64,000 bases of DNA, from contig ML679956.1 in assembly GCA_007922225.1 (NCBI GenBank), positions 19,007,049 to 19,071,048 of the forward strand, read 5' to 3'. The position numbers and the translations under genes are program-made. The first letter of the stretch is position 1. Each line of letters starts with the position of its first letter. The DNA is from Emydura subglobosa (Eukaryota > Chordata > Testudines > Chelidae). The notes beneath the pieces were generated by a model. It was not told where the DNA came from. It saw nothing but the letters and a program-made list of their open reading frames with translations, and did not search any database. This document shows positions 11,481-23,040 of the stretch, piece by piece.

Positions 11481-11947
11481 AAGCTAGGAGATCAGAGCGA
11501 CAAAAGGCACATAGCTTATTAGTTAAGCATGGTGGGGTTTTAAAAGTTAAGCACACTAAATTTCTCTCTGTCATTCAACCCCCTTCTCGTTTCATACTGC
11601 AATCCCCAGCCTCAGTATCCATGTCCTAATGTCCTTCCTTCTGAACAGCCAATCCTTTCCTTCCCCTCCCCATGACTGTTCACTCACAAAATAAATGAAT
11701 GACACAAAAAGATGACTTAGTCAGCTTGTTTCTTGAGGGCACCATGGGAGAAAGGGGTCTTAAATCCAGTTCAAGAGAGATTTAAGGGTAGTGGCTTTGC
11801 AGATCAGCTCAAGATGGGCCTTCCAGGTGTAGGGAGAAGCATGGAAGGGAGCACAGAAAAGACTGTGGAAGAAGCAGACACCAGGTCACTGAGTTGGGTC
11901 TTACTGCCGCCAGAGCAGTCTAAGCTAGAGATGTGTCATGTAAGCAG

Positions 11948-12246
11948 CAGAGATGATCAAAAAACTGGAAAACAATTTTTTGGAAATTCTGGAAAAAGAT
12001 GTTGAAGTTGTTTCCATTTTTCAGGGTTTGAAATGGACTCACTTTCTGTTTATAGCAAAATGTTTTTCATGGTATTTGAATGAAATATTTCATTTACCAA
12101 AACCCCTGTTTTCTTACTGAAGTCCAGATTATCAGTAAACAAAATGTGTGAAAAATGTCAATAATGCTGACAATTTTTTGCAAAAACCTTTGTTTTAATA
12201 AAAGGCCATTTTTGGATTTAAATGTGTAAAATATTGACCAGCCCTG
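11948..12246. mobile_element. Probable hAT-type MITE, 299 bp, AT-rich interior
   Basis: The ends are CAGAGATGATCAAAAA and TATTGACCAGCCCTG, which are inverted with a few mismatches and fit the CAG...CTG hAT form. Flanking octamers GTAAGCAG and GTAACAAG agree at 6 of 8 positions. The interior is rich in AAAATTTTT and TTTTCA words and has no coding. Confidence 0.6.
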
Positions 12247-13030
12247 GTAACAAGCAGCCTATCAGTGATAAACTAATGAACTCTGCAGGAGCAGCACCTA
12301 TCTCTACTTTGCCCTAGGATGAAAGACATTTATTCAAGCTCCTTCCATTACCCTGAGTTCCTCTCCATGCTCTAGGGATAGTACATTTGGACTGGGATTG
12401 CAGGGTGATGACATGTACATCATGAGTAGAGATGCTTCTGATCCAGACCTCAGGTTTGAACAACACCTGAGCTTGTTTGGATCCAAACTTCATGGATGGC
12501 TCCTGACTGCATAATGGACCAGACCAAAATCCCAGATCCAAATGTCCCCGATTTGTGGGAACTTTGGATTCAGATACAAACTTTGCTGCTCAGGGCCACT
12601 TCTAATCCCAGGGTGATTGTACAACATTTTCTGCTGAACCTAAACTTGCTAAAGTTCCAGTTCAACCCAGTAGGGCAGACTATGCAGCTGCTTTACTTTC
12701 TGTCATCTCAGCAACTGACCCTGGTCTATGAACTCCGTATTTGGTATTGCAGGGATGGGGAAGGAAGATTGTGCCTTTAGCGATGGTTAATGGTGGGACT
12801 GTCTGGTTACATTTTGTTGAGGTAGTAGTCACCAGCCCCTATATTGTGCCACACTTCAGGAGATGGTCACTCTGAACAGAGCACCACGCAGAAGTAGTAG
12901 CGCAGCTCCACAAAGCCAGTTGTTCCTGGAAACCCTCACAGCTTTCTTGCGGGAATCCCCATGCAAGATGACTCCCTGTTGTTTCTTATTAACAGTCTGT
13001 TTTAATCTAGGTTTCCTGTTTACAAACCTA
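12247..13030. other. Unassigned intergenic sequence
   Basis: Around 12380-12610 phrases such as CAGATCC, TTTGGATCC and GGATTCAGATACAAACTTTG recur in both orientations. This hints at an old palindromic element, but ends cannot be fixed. No gene is seen. Confidence 0.4.
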
Positions 13031-13115
13031 AGGCCAAATCCACTGCTGGTGTTAAAATCAGCACATTAGCTTCATAGAGCAACATCAGTTTACACCTGCT
13101 GAGGAGCTGACCCTT
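13031..13115. repeat. Short palindromic repeat (hairpin family)
   Basis: The left arm GGCCAAATCCACTGCTGGTG and the right arm, ending CACCTGCTGAGGAGCTGACC, are imperfect inverted repeats around a TTAGCTTCATAGAGC centre. The layout matches the hairpin repeats at 26950, 29946 and 58001. Confidence 0.5.
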
Positions 13116-15200
13116 AGATGTTTACTCTGCTTTTGCTCCTATCTTTGACATGAATAATCTCTTTAGAATTGGAGCTTTAAAAGAAGATCAACTCCGGAAA
13201 GGCCCAGTTCTGTAACCTCCTGGTACCTACAGCTTCCATTGCCCCCACTGGAAACTGAGAACACGCTGAACCTCACAGGATCACACCCTAAGTCAGCTCA
13301 GTGGCTGTTCTTGTGCCAACACTCTAATTCTGGAATAATGGTAATTATCAGACTTGCACACTGAATGTTGACATAGGTTTATTAATTGCAAGGTGTGGCT
13401 GACTTTGCACTCTGCTAAGAAACACTTGCAGAACAACATGCACTTAGTAGGCTGTAAACAAAACCAGCCATGTGTCAGCAGCAGCTGAAAGGGTAGGAAA
13501 TTGCTTTCTGTCCTTAGAGACTCCAAGCATTGAAATCCTGCCAATTAGAGTGAGAAGTTCTTTTTGTTTTTTTCTTTTTGGAAAATCTTCCCCACCCCAT
13601 CAAGGGCTAGCCCCAGCCACTATTGACACAACTCCAAGGTGATACAGCAGGACCAGGATTTTGTGGCAGGATTGCCAGTGTGAAAGTCCTAGTTAGCCCA
13701 GGAGTCACACACAGGTCTCTGAACTGCAGACCCACGTTAACAGTGCATAGTAATATAATTAATATGATGATAACGCAAACAACAAAATGTTAGAGAGAGA
13801 AGGGGAGGGCAATAGGGTGAGTGGCTGGGAGGCAACTGGCTGTTTAGAGTAGTACTGAACATGTAAGGGTCTGAGAATTCAGAGTGTGTGTGGGCTGGTG
13901 AAGAGCAATTTTTCTCCTGGCTTCTAACCCTAGGGGGGAAAATAAATCAGTGATTACAGAGTATTTATTTACAGTATTGGTCTTTAAATTGTGCCCATTG
14001 CCTCGGCCCTAATTAGCACTGCTCTTGCACAGAATTGTGAAAATATTTCATGCCACTGCATTTTCCTCCCTTTTGTTAGCTCTTTGGTTGTTTTTATACC
14101 ACCACCACAGATGTTCTAGGACAGGGTGGAACAGAACATATCCAACTCAATCTTCAGCTATGACTGAGCTATGCTTGGTGTGGCTGGGCCATAGGAAGGA
14201 CTCTAAGTACTTTTATGCTCCCCTGGTCCTGTGTCTGATTGGCTCCAGTGCAATTGAGAACAACCACAAAACTCCTCTAATTTCCAGCAGTTGGAACTAT
14301 TCTCAAAGCATAGTTAGTTTTGTGTTATCAGAGAGAAGGCTCTGTCATAAGCAATGACCATTGTGGGAGCTAAGCAAGATATTTGAGAAATGTTAGCCAG
14401 TTACATGCAATAGCTTGGATTGGAAAAGAAAAGACAGTTATTTTCTCATTTGAAGTTATTCTATATGTCTGAAGATGTTCTACAGAACCAGAAACTGTAC
14501 CTGATAAAATGCCGACATTAATCCATTTGATGTATTTAAGCGTGTCTATTTAATAGCAACATATCAAGTAATTGCAACATTGATGGAATAAGCAATAGCA
14601 TCGGAGGGTTTCAAAAGATTTCCTTATCACAAGGGAAAAAAAGATTTTGACTTCCCATTTCATTTCTCTGTGACTGAGAACACCTTCGGTATTTACATTA
14701 TTTACTGTTTACTGTAGTAGAGTCACTACTAAAAATCAAAGTGATTTGCAGAGAACTGCCAGTTCTTTTTATATCTCTTCAACTGACTCAATAAATATCT
14801 GACACTCCAGCATTGCAACTAAATACCGTACTGAGTCTGCTCTTATTGAAAACATCTTTTTAAGAGAAAGGAATTGTTCTGCCTCTGCTAAAAATCTGAC
14901 TTGTCTGAGAAGTACTGATACAAGCGGTTTTTCAAATGTGACTGTGGCATGTGGAAACAGTTAGACATATACAGTAGCTCGAGCAGCTCTGTGAAATCTT
15001 CTGATATGCAAATATGCCACTGTCTACGTGGGGTAGAAAATCTTTGGGCACTTTTGTATGAAAAATGGGCCTGGGCATTAAAAAAATTACCAAACCAACA
15101 AACTTCTTAAAGGCAATTTTTTCCTTTCAAAATTACAACTCCCTGAATAGAGCTGATCTGGTGTAAATATTCCAAAAAACTATTTAAAAAAATAGGGCAT
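13116..15200. other. Unassigned intergenic sequence
   Basis: AT-rich, no recognisable repeat. The 110-codon plus-strand frame at 14025-14357 has no recognised domain, no splice signals at its edges and ordinary base composition, so I do not call it a gene. Confidence 0.45.
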
Positions 15201-15286
15201 GGTTCTGAACTCATACCCGGTTTACACTGGACTAATTCCATTTGATTCAATGGAGTCACTTCAGTACAAGAGATCAGACTCAAGCC
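15201..15286. repeat. Short palindromic repeat (hairpin family)
   Basis: TTTACACTGGACTAATTCCA followed by TGATTCAATGGAGTCACTTC forms an inverted arrangement with flanking TCTGAACTC and GATCAGACTC. It is a diverged copy. Confidence 0.45.
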
Positions 15287-15814
15287 TAAAGAATGTTAGG
15301 GTCTGATCCCAATGCCCATGGAAGTCAATGGAAAGGCCTGGATGGGGCCTTTTAGCTCCCAGCTTGCACACAGCAGAATTGAGCAAGACTGAAAAGAGGC
15401 AAACTGGATATCACAGTAGGAAAAGAAAGGCAGAGAATCGCTTCCCAATTTGAAGATCTGTCAAATGGTATTTAATCTGACACACATCAACTCTTGGATT
15501 GGAAGTAGGACAAAGAACAAACATGGGGGAGGGGGACACAAGAAAAACAATTTACTACTCGTGCTAGACATCTATCTAGACTCCATACTGGGGTCCTGGA
15601 CACTGGCATAGATAATGATTCTGCCATAATAATATATATTAGAGGCCCAAAGCACAGAGGAGATTAAAAATGGATAAATCATAAGAAATTTGACATTGAA
15701 AAGTCTGATTAGTACCAAAGTCTATCTCCCTGCAGCTGTTTCTTACAGTGCCTTTTCCAGTGTCTTCATAGCTCTAAAGGTTTTAAGCAATGGGGCTTCC
15801 ACCTCTTCTCTTTG

Positions 15815-15912
15815 GAGATTTTAAAAGGTATTTAGGTGTCTCAAGATGCAGATAGGTGCCTAGTGAGATTCTCAAAGGAGAACTGATGTCATACCTTTAA
15901 AAATCTGACTCT
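15815..15912. repeat. Short 'taggtgcc' repeat
   Basis: TTTTAAAAGGTATTTAGGTG, then AGATAGGTGCCTAG and TACCTTTAAAAATCTGAC: the two outer words are inverted (AAAGGTAT and ATACCTTT), giving a palindromic unit of about 100 bp. Related words occur at 34848 and 55930. Confidence 0.45.
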
Positions 15913-18300
15913 ACATCACTAGCACCAGATAATTCTTTCCTGATTAATTTTTGCCATTTATCTCATACATAAATCTATCTTGCTGTGAATTCACATTTCT
16001 GTGGAACAAAAGTGAAATGTGAGCCTGGTCTCCACTGGGAATTTCAGCCACCAGTGGCCAGTCACAGAATAGCTGCACCACTGCAACCCCCTGTGAAGAA
16101 CATGGAAGACTTCTATTAATTTTATGAATTTCCATGGACGCGGTGACTATTGTGTGACTGGCTAAAGGTTAACTAAGAATTAAGGAAGTCTCAGTTAGCT
16201 GTGCAGGAACTAGTAATAAATGGCTATTGACAGCCCAGTGGCCAAACATCAGAAAGACAATGGAAGTGCCTCAAAAAGGGGAAGAAGGGAGATTCCAGCC
16301 TGAAACACAGGGCTTTTTCAGGTGGCAACTTACAAACAGAGTCAGGGGATCTGTGGGAGAGCAGTCTGCTCTTCAGTCTTCAGGAGAAAGGGGGGAGGGT
16401 GCCCAGGCTAAGTCAGGCCTATCTGAATGAGGGCAAATGCTAAGGTTAGGTATTTAGGCATTTAGGCTTTAGTTATTTTAACCCTTTTCTCTCTGCTTGT
16501 CATGTTCCCTATGGATACATAAATCATACTTTGTTTTGATGCTGTTCTCTGACATTTTGATTTCAGACTGGTCACAAGCTCCTAGACAGATGTCTCTAGC
16601 AGGGACCAAACCCAGTTGATCCTATAGCCTAGCGATCCAGTCTGAAGTTGGGTGAAACATTGGATTCCGCTGTGAGAGAAGTGCAGGTGTAGGCCTGTCA
16701 CTTGGAAAGGGTGCCAAGTGAGCGACAGAAAGAAAGGCCAAAGATGCAGCTCACTCCCTGACCCATAATAATTGGCAGTGGTGGGATACTAGATGTAACA
16801 GTGATTTTGCACACTGTGACTGTCACCCCCTCCTGGCCACCCACTGGCCTATGGTGAAAGAAATCCAAGCCTCTGGGTCCCTGGATCCTTTAAGCCTTCA
16901 TAGCCTGAATGAAGTCCAGCCACTGCCTCAGTCTTGGAGTCCCTAGGCACACTCTGAAGTACAGACCTGCTGTCTAACACTCCCCTCTGAGAGCTGCAAA
17001 CTGCTGGCCACCTGCCTAGGCCCTCTGAGCACAGCACTGGCCCCGCAGACGTCACCGCACTTAAACACTCCCTCTCCCAGAACACCACCTAAGGTAAGAG
17101 CTTTCTGATTTACTGTTTAACTCTTTCAGGAGGCTCAGGGTAATTGTGAAGCTGATAATAGGCTTTTGTGCAAAGGGTGGGAGAGTGTAACACATTTGCT
17201 CTTTTACTTACTCATACAGAGCAAAAAATACAGATCATTTACAACACAACAAACATCCTAACCACAATGCCCCTTACTAGATCACCACTTTCTGGGAATC
17301 CTTCGGGACCACCAGTGTCCAGGAAGGCAGGGCTTCCCTTGCCTCATGCAGGCTGCCATGTGCTGGATGGCTTCTCCCTCACCCCTGAGTCTCCTTTCCC
17401 AGCAACTATGCACTTCCTATCTGCTGCCCAATATTGTCAGGTACGAAAACCTGCAGCTGCACCTGCCCAGTCTCTGGCAGCCTATGAGCACAGCTGAGTC
17501 ACAACACACACACCCCCATAGCTGTGCTCTCCTGGGCTTGCCCTGCTCCTCCCTTTGCCCCAGCTGTGATCCTACCTTGTTCCAAGCTTTGCTCCTGTCT
17601 TGCCCAGTCTGCTCCAGCCCTACATGGTTCCTGATCCTTGGCTCTGTCCCCTAACGCCTATCCCTGACTCTGGGCTCCAGCTCCAACCCCTTCTCAGGTT
17701 ACTGGCTTATTGACCCCGGCTCTTGACTTGGATCCAGCTCCTGATTCTTGACACGGGCTCCAATCACTAGGCATGACCACTCACATCCCAGTTTGTGACA
17801 AATGCCTCCTCTTCCTATGAGGGTCGCCTCATTTAAATGCCCCCCTTTCAGCAGCTGGCTTCATGTTTTCTTTTGGTAACTTTCCACTACTTTCTCCTTT
17901 GCCCCTCTCTTCAGACAAAAGGGGAAATAGCATTTCCCTTTGGATATATTAATCTTTCACATAACTATTGTGGTCAACGCACAGCGGTCATTAAAAATTA
18001 AATACCTTCTCATTGGCATCAACCTGGACTGTACCTGTTGCATGTCCTGTCAGCAGTGGTGGACCCTCATACATATAGGCTTTCCCATGACACCATAATT
18101 TCTTGACACAACTTTGCAATATTAACCAGGATTCATAAATTGTACAAAGAGATCGCCCAGTTTATCACAGTTGTGATAGCCTGACAATTTCCTTCGGGTA
18201 TTCTGAATGAACTTCACTGAATTAGGTTAAACCTTATTGAATTAGCTTTAATTTGGGGACCACTGTATTCAAAATGCAATAGTGTATATGTTACTGTAGA
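15913..18300. other. Unassigned, including a C-rich block
   Basis: At 17340-17790 the sequence is C/T-rich with irregular recurrence of phrases such as CTCCTGATTCTTGAC and GGCTCTTGACTTGGATCC; it may be a decayed tandem or LTR-type region. Open frames at 16849-17088, 17168-17497 and 17346-17654 show no domain. No exon is supported. Confidence 0.4.
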
Positions 18301-18309
18301 ATTGTGCAT

Positions 18310-18720
18310 AAGTAGCTTCTCTAGGATACTGACTAACACAATCGATGGAAGGTATTAGGAATGTCAAAAGATTTTTGGAACAATACATGTGAAGTGGATT
18401 TCCTAGGAAGTATCTGCGGGTCAAGGGAATGCAAATGATCCACTTCCAATCTGTCCATTTGAAGCTACACCCTGGGGAGGAAATGGTATAAAGGGTGGAC
18501 TAAACATGTTATGAGTGTGCTTGTTATGAGCTGAAGCTACGATAAACTTGAAACCACAAGGAAACGCCTTGGGTGGGGTTTGGAACGACGGTGTTAGAGT
18601 TGGGGTAATCTCTGATCAGCTTATTAGCAGGCATGTAGGTTCTATTATTGTTTTTGAAGTTATCTTTGTAGTGCTTTCACCTTAAGAATAAAATAGGCTT
18701 GTGTAAAAAAAGCTGTGCGG
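18310..18720 (+). mobile_element. Candidate LTR of a retrotransposon
   Basis: A TATA-like TATAAAG at 18487 lies about 200 bp upstream of an AATAAA at 18687. A GT-containing stretch follows. The spacing suits a promoter plus poly(A) signal within an LTR, and a gag-like remnant follows at 19209. I cannot define the TG...CA ends, the primer-binding site or a second LTR, so this is a candidate only. Confidence 0.35.
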
Positions 18721-19208
18721 TACCTAACTGTGGGCAGTTACGCTATTAACCAACGGTGACAATACAGGAAGCAGGTTCTGTTTGGGCAGCCTCCTGCTGC
18801 TGGGGGATAACACAGTGCAGTCAGGGGACTGCGCAACCTGGAAATACCCCACTCAGAAGGGAGTGAGGCGCCCAAGAGAGGCAACAGCTGGGGAGATGAA
18901 AGGCTGAGCATGGGTGTCCCAGCTGGATCATGGATGGGAAATATAGATGCAGTTGCCTTGAATTGTGACAAGTGCAGTAAAATCAATTATCATAGGAAAA
19001 AGCTGGAGGAAAAGTGGTTTGTGTTCTTTTTTTCAGGAAAGAGAGCCAAAAAAGACAGAGAAGGAAAGTGAGTAATGAAAACCTCCCTAAACATTGGCTA
19101 GTGGAGAAAGGGAGCTAGATCCCAGATTGCTAAATAAGTCACAGCTGGCTGGCCCACTGTACTCCAAATAACTAGGGAAAGAACCAGGGACCAGTCCCAG
19201 GTGAGGGC

Positions 19209-19660
19209 ATGGAGGAATGGCCTAGTCCACCAGCAGGAGCAGTGTCTAAGCTTCATCCACCTGATCCAAATCTGGCCTTGGAGTGTCAGAAGCTGCAGCT
19301 ACACAGGGGAAAACTGAAGACGGACAGGGAGAAGCAGGAGCAGGAGCACCAGCTAGAGGAAAGGAAGCTGGGAATGGGAAGAAAAGGGACTTATGGACCA
19401 TGAGAATGAGTGTCAGCTGGAGGAGAAACAATTTGCAGACCGAGACAAGGACTGCTGAGGCTTCAAAGAAGAGATTTTGGGAGGTTCAAAAGCACAAGTG
19501 GGAAACATATATGGAGGTGACAGGCAGGGAACTACCTCCTCATGTGGGACAAGGAGTGGGGAGTCACTACCATGGATCAGTTGTATGAAATGTTTGGTTT
19601 ATAACTCTTTCATGGTTTGTGTCCGCATGATCTCAGAATGTGGGTGAGGAATTAGCCACC
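19209..19660 (+). pseudogene. SCAN/gag-like retroelement remnant
   Basis: A plus-strand frame from 19209 encodes a charged, Gln/Glu/Lys-rich coiled-coil-like stretch (LECQKLQLHRGKLKTDREKQ, then EQEHQLEERKLG). After in-frame stops the same frame continues with a segment containing DQLYEMFG and GLCPHDLRMWVR (about 19575-19650). That resembles the C-terminal half of SCAN domains, which derive from Gmr1-like gypsy gag. A second frame (19283-19588) is probably a shadow. The frame is broken by stops and no Cys-His knuckle, protease or pol was found. It is inferred to be a decayed gag; a SCAN-containing host exon is a less likely reading. Confidence 0.4.
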
Positions 19661-19771
19661 AGCTAGCTGCACCATGTAGAATAGCAAAGCCAATAGAAAC
19701 TGAGATTTGAACGGGTGCAGTTTATCCCTGCTTGAAATTGGGCTAAAGCGCACCAATGCAAATCATGTCTT

Positions 19772-19991
19772 AGGCTATGTCTGAGTTTCAAATGCTACTG
19801 CTGTGCTTCTGTGTAGAGACTCACTACAGCACTGGGAGTGTTCCCCCCGTCACTGTAGTTAATCCACCTCCCTAAAAGGCAGTAGCAAGGTCGACGGAAG
19901 AATTCTTCCATCAACTTAGTGCTGTCTACAGCAGAGGTTAGGTGGGATGGAGTGGGGTTGACCTAACTTTTCAGTGTAGACCAGCCCTCAA
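19772..19991. mobile_element. MITE with CTACACT-type ends, about 220 bp
   Basis: The left end GGCTATGTCTGAGTTTC and right end CAGTGTAGACCAGCCCTC are inverted relatives of the terminal motif at 53 and 20076. The interior includes GAAGAATTCTTCCATCAACT and GGTTGACCTAACTTTTC. A target duplication is not clear. Confidence 0.65.
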
Positions 19992-20075
19992 AATGGCTTT
20001 GCATGTCTACATGAGGGCTTTACGCTAGTGCAGCTGCTAGGAGCAAATCTCCAGATGAGGCCAAAGGGAGAGACT

Positions 20076-20476
20076 TGGGCCATGTCTACACTGCAAAATT
20101 ATGTCTACCTAATTTACATCGACATAAAGCCACACAGTTATTAAATTGCTCGTGTGCGTGCATGCTTGGCTCCTGGTGTTGGCGGCGTACGTCCTCCCCA
20201 GGAGCACGTGTATCAATTGTATGGTCAGTGTGGGGCATTGTGGGATGGCTCCCAAAAGCCTGTAACAGTCGATGTAAGCAACGCAGTGTTTACACTGATA
20301 CTACATCGACCTAATTACATTGACTGTGACTCTACGCTGCTTGTGGAGGTGGTGTTACTAAATCGGCATAGAGAGACACTCACCTCAGGAGCCAAATTTA
20401 AGTAAAGACATTTCCACAGCGAGGTCGATGCAAGGCAGCTTACATCAACCTAACCCTGTAGTGTAGGCCAGGTCTG
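20076..20476. mobile_element. MITE with GGCCATGTCTACACTGC ends, about 400 bp
   Basis: The left end GGGCCATGTCTACACTGC and right end TGTAGTGTAGGCCAGGTCT form an inverted pair. Subterminal words ATTTACATCGACATAA on the left and GCTTACATCAACCTAACC on the right also mirror each other. The 79- and 83-codon open frames inside have no transposase motif. Confidence 0.7.
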
Positions 20477-20555
20477 AGAAGGATTGAGGCCATCTCTTAT
20501 ACAGAATGAGAGATTGAGGACATCCTCCTGACACCTGAGATTGGGCATATTTGAC

Positions 20556-20832
20556 AGAGGCCACATGGTCCAGTGGACAGAGCCCTGAGCTGGGAGTCAA
20601 GAGACCTGCATTGTTTTTCCTGGATCTGCCACTGACCTACTGTGTGATCTTAGGAAGGTCACTTCAACACCGTTTTCCTACTACCCCCCCAAAACTCTTC
20701 GCATTTTGTGTGTATTTAGATAATTTTTTCTTTGAGACAGGGATTATCTTTTACTATGTGTTTGTACAGCACCTTTCACAGTGGGGCCCGACTCATGATT
20801 CAGGCTCTAAGTGCTAGTGTAATGTAAATAAT
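20556..20832 (+). mobile_element. Complete tRNA-derived SINE
   Basis: The tRNA-like head has an A-box-like TGGTCCAGTGGACAGAG (about 20566). The core is CTGCCACTGACCTACTGTGT and ATCTTAGGAAGGTCACTTCA. The tail is TTGAGACAGGGATTATCTTT, then GTTTGTACAGCACCTTTCAC and AGTGCTAGTGTAATGTAAAT. Order and length match the element at 51793, so both are full-length members of one SINE family. Confidence 0.75.
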
Positions 20833-21889
20833 TCTGAGGCCTTTCTCTCTCAATTTTTCAGGTTCAGTAATTCCACTGGCATGAAGAACTACGTCAGCCA
20901 TGGCGAAGTTATCACATCAAGCATCTGTGGAATGCAGTGGCAGTGGAGAGTGTGACAGTAAAGGGTTAATTGTTTATAGAAAAAAGTGCATATGCTGTGG
21001 GTAGAGGGAGAGTATTTCAGTATTAACATGCAGCTGGCTAATGCAGCTGAATAGCCCAGGCTCAGCTGCTACCTTTTTCAAAGCCAAAGAGAGTGAGGAA
21101 AACCTATGGCAATATCTATTAAAAGTTCAGGGAAGGGGGTTTGTTCAGGGGGCACTTTTCCATCTCAAAGAAAAGTGATGATTTAGAACTGAGAAGGCTC
21201 CCCTCGAGGGGATTTTGTGAACTATGCAATGCTAATTAACTCCATTGTTATATTTTGTTTTGAACATTAGAGTCCCTCTGGGATTGCAGCAATCCTTTCT
21301 CCTGCAAGAGATTTAAATTTTGCACCACTATATAAAATGTCCTCAACATTACATCAGCAAGAGGATTAACAATAGGGAGAAGCATAGGGCCATAATTTTT
21401 ATGGGGTGAAGGGGGGGAAATGTTTTCTTCCCTCCCCAGTTCCATGCTCAATGGGGACTATTCTGTACATAATTGCTTTCACTGTGACTTTAACCTTAAG
21501 TTAAAAACAAGTCTACATCAAACACCGGACAGCATCTCCCTTTGATCTTCAGAGTATTCAAACCACTTCCTAGCACACTGTGCTGGAGCTTGTCTTAGTG
21601 TTTAAATGGTTTGGGCATGACTGGAAAAAAACAACCCCAAACAAAACTTTGAGAATGGAAGCAATGTTAAAATGCTGATTAGCTCATCTACTGCGTCACT
21701 CCAAAAGTAAAACTAGAAAAGGAAAACTTCCATCTGTCTGAAGTCCTGGCTAGCTCAACCCAACAAAGTTGAGGGAATTCAGTTCACACTGTGCTAGATG
21801 TTGTCTTTCACGTCTGGAGGTTTGTATCCTGCACATGCTGCCTCTTCTCTACTCCATCTTCTCTGCTGTGGACACCAACATTAACACTT
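20833..21889. other. Unassigned intergenic sequence
   Basis: No gene or recognisable repeat. A few short A- and G-rich stretches (for example 21411-21420) are unremarkable. Confidence 0.5.
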
Positions 21890-22117
21890 GGGGCCTGACT
21901 CTCCTCTCACAATGAGGCTACACTAGTGTAAATCGACCTCAGCATATACTTGGGAAGGATGGGGAGTTTTAAATGACAGATTCTAATTCTCCTGTTTATT
22001 GCTGTTGCCTTGATATACATCCCCATTGGATCCCTGACAAAGCCAACCATTTAAGCATGTCTAATCTTCTGCTTCAGTTGACAGGTGATATCAGTACAAG
22101 TGAGAAGAATCAGGCCC
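21890..22117. repeat. Short palindromic repeat split by the 143-bp arm
   Basis: GGGGCCTGACTCTCCTCTCA at 21890-21909 and GTGAGAAGAATCAGGCCC at 22100-22117 are inverted repeats, with GTGTAAATCG and GTACAAGTGA just inside. This resembles the hairpin family at 26950. The unit would be only about 85 bp without the segment 21940-22082, which sits near where the hairpin loop should be. Confidence 0.5.
21940..22082 (+). repeat. Left arm of a 143-bp inverted duplication
   Basis: Base-by-base comparison with the reverse complement of 23041-23183 gives 141 of 143 identities and no indels (differences are in CCTGTTTATT/CCTGTTCATT and GCCAACC/GCCGACC). Homology stops abruptly on both sides. No terminal inverted repeats, tail or coding frame identify its nature. 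Confidence 0.95.
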
Positions 22118-22331
22118 TGTACAGGTGATCCAATCTCTCAATTTCTGTATAGTCTCCAGTGGTTCTGAGAAAGTCCAGTTTTTATATTTCATCTTGAACA
22201 TCGTTATTCCCTTTTGTATGCTGTGCTAAGTCCTTGCTCGCCACATGCCGACATGCGCAGAATGTTGTTGCCTGCCTTCCCATGTTAGACAGCTTGGATC
22301 CCAGTTACAACTTGCTAAATGTTTCTACATA

Positions 22332-22434
22332 TAGAGCCCTGTGTGGATACAAATTTTGTATCCGCATCTGAGCCGTGATCCGCAAATATGGTCCATGGAT
22401 ATAAAGTGGATATCTGTGAATTTGCAGGGCTCTA
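22332..22434. mobile_element. MITE with TAGAGCCCTG ends, 103 bp
   Basis: It starts TAGAGCCCTG and ends CAGGGCTCTA, a perfect 10-bp TIR. The interior is GGATACAAATTTTGTATCCG, then GATCCGCAAATATGG, itself rich in inverted words. Flanking octamers TCTACATA and TCTGTGTA differ only by transitions, consistent with a decayed 8-bp hAT target duplication. Confidence 0.7.
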
Positions 22435-22627
22435 TCTGTGTACAGCAATGAAGTAGCTAATGTATGTGCACCGCTCCCTTCTGCTGGATGGAATCAGAAC
22501 TGCAATGTCATAGGCCCTATACTGATAAAGCTAAAAAAGATTCTCCTTTAACTCCTTTAACTTTGGAGCAAGGCGATCTGCATCCTCTCTTGTTATTGTG
22601 AAATTCCAAACAGCTGGGAGCGGGGAC

Positions 22628-22640
22628 GGGGGGGGGGGGG
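22628..22640. repeat. G13 homopolymer
   Basis: Thirteen consecutive G, in a G-rich context (22615-22650). Confidence 0.95.
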
Positions 22641-23040
22641 AAGGGAGGATGCAGTATAGACAGATATGAAATCTTAGGTGGCCACAGCTTTGTTAGAATA
22701 TGTTTAGTTACAATTTGATTAGAGATCTTTGACTAGGAGTGCATTAGAAATGAAAATATTATTATAAACATCTTCAGAAATGTGGCCAATATGAATGGTA
22801 CATAAATATTTGGGGTTCATTTGGAGTCTCCCCCATCTATCTGCAGCATGGTCTATGCTGGCAACAATCCAAGTGGTGTTACTGTACATCTTATACACTA
22901 CATGAGAACCTTGCAGGGCCACAGTCCACTGGAAAATCTGTCTAAGGAAGTCCTGTACTATATACAAAAACCACTTGGAAGAGCGATGTCATCGTCTGCC
23001 TGTCAAAGAGTGTGAGCAGTACAGCAGCCGGCAGTCTTCA

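Noticed and set aside
13293..14357. Open frames at 13293-13544 (minus) and 14025-14357 (plus) as small genes
   Set aside because: No Kozak-like context, domain or splice signals; their length is expected by chance in 64 kb.
17340..17790. Tandem minisatellite in the C-rich block
   Set aside because: Phrases recur irregularly and no stable period could be laid out, so it was not called as a repeat.
19246..19431. Minus-strand 61-codon hydrophobic frame suggesting a membrane peptide
   Set aside because: It is the complement of the charged coiled-coil-like plus-strand remnant; the antisense of Glu/Lys/Gln codons gives Leu/Phe/Pro.
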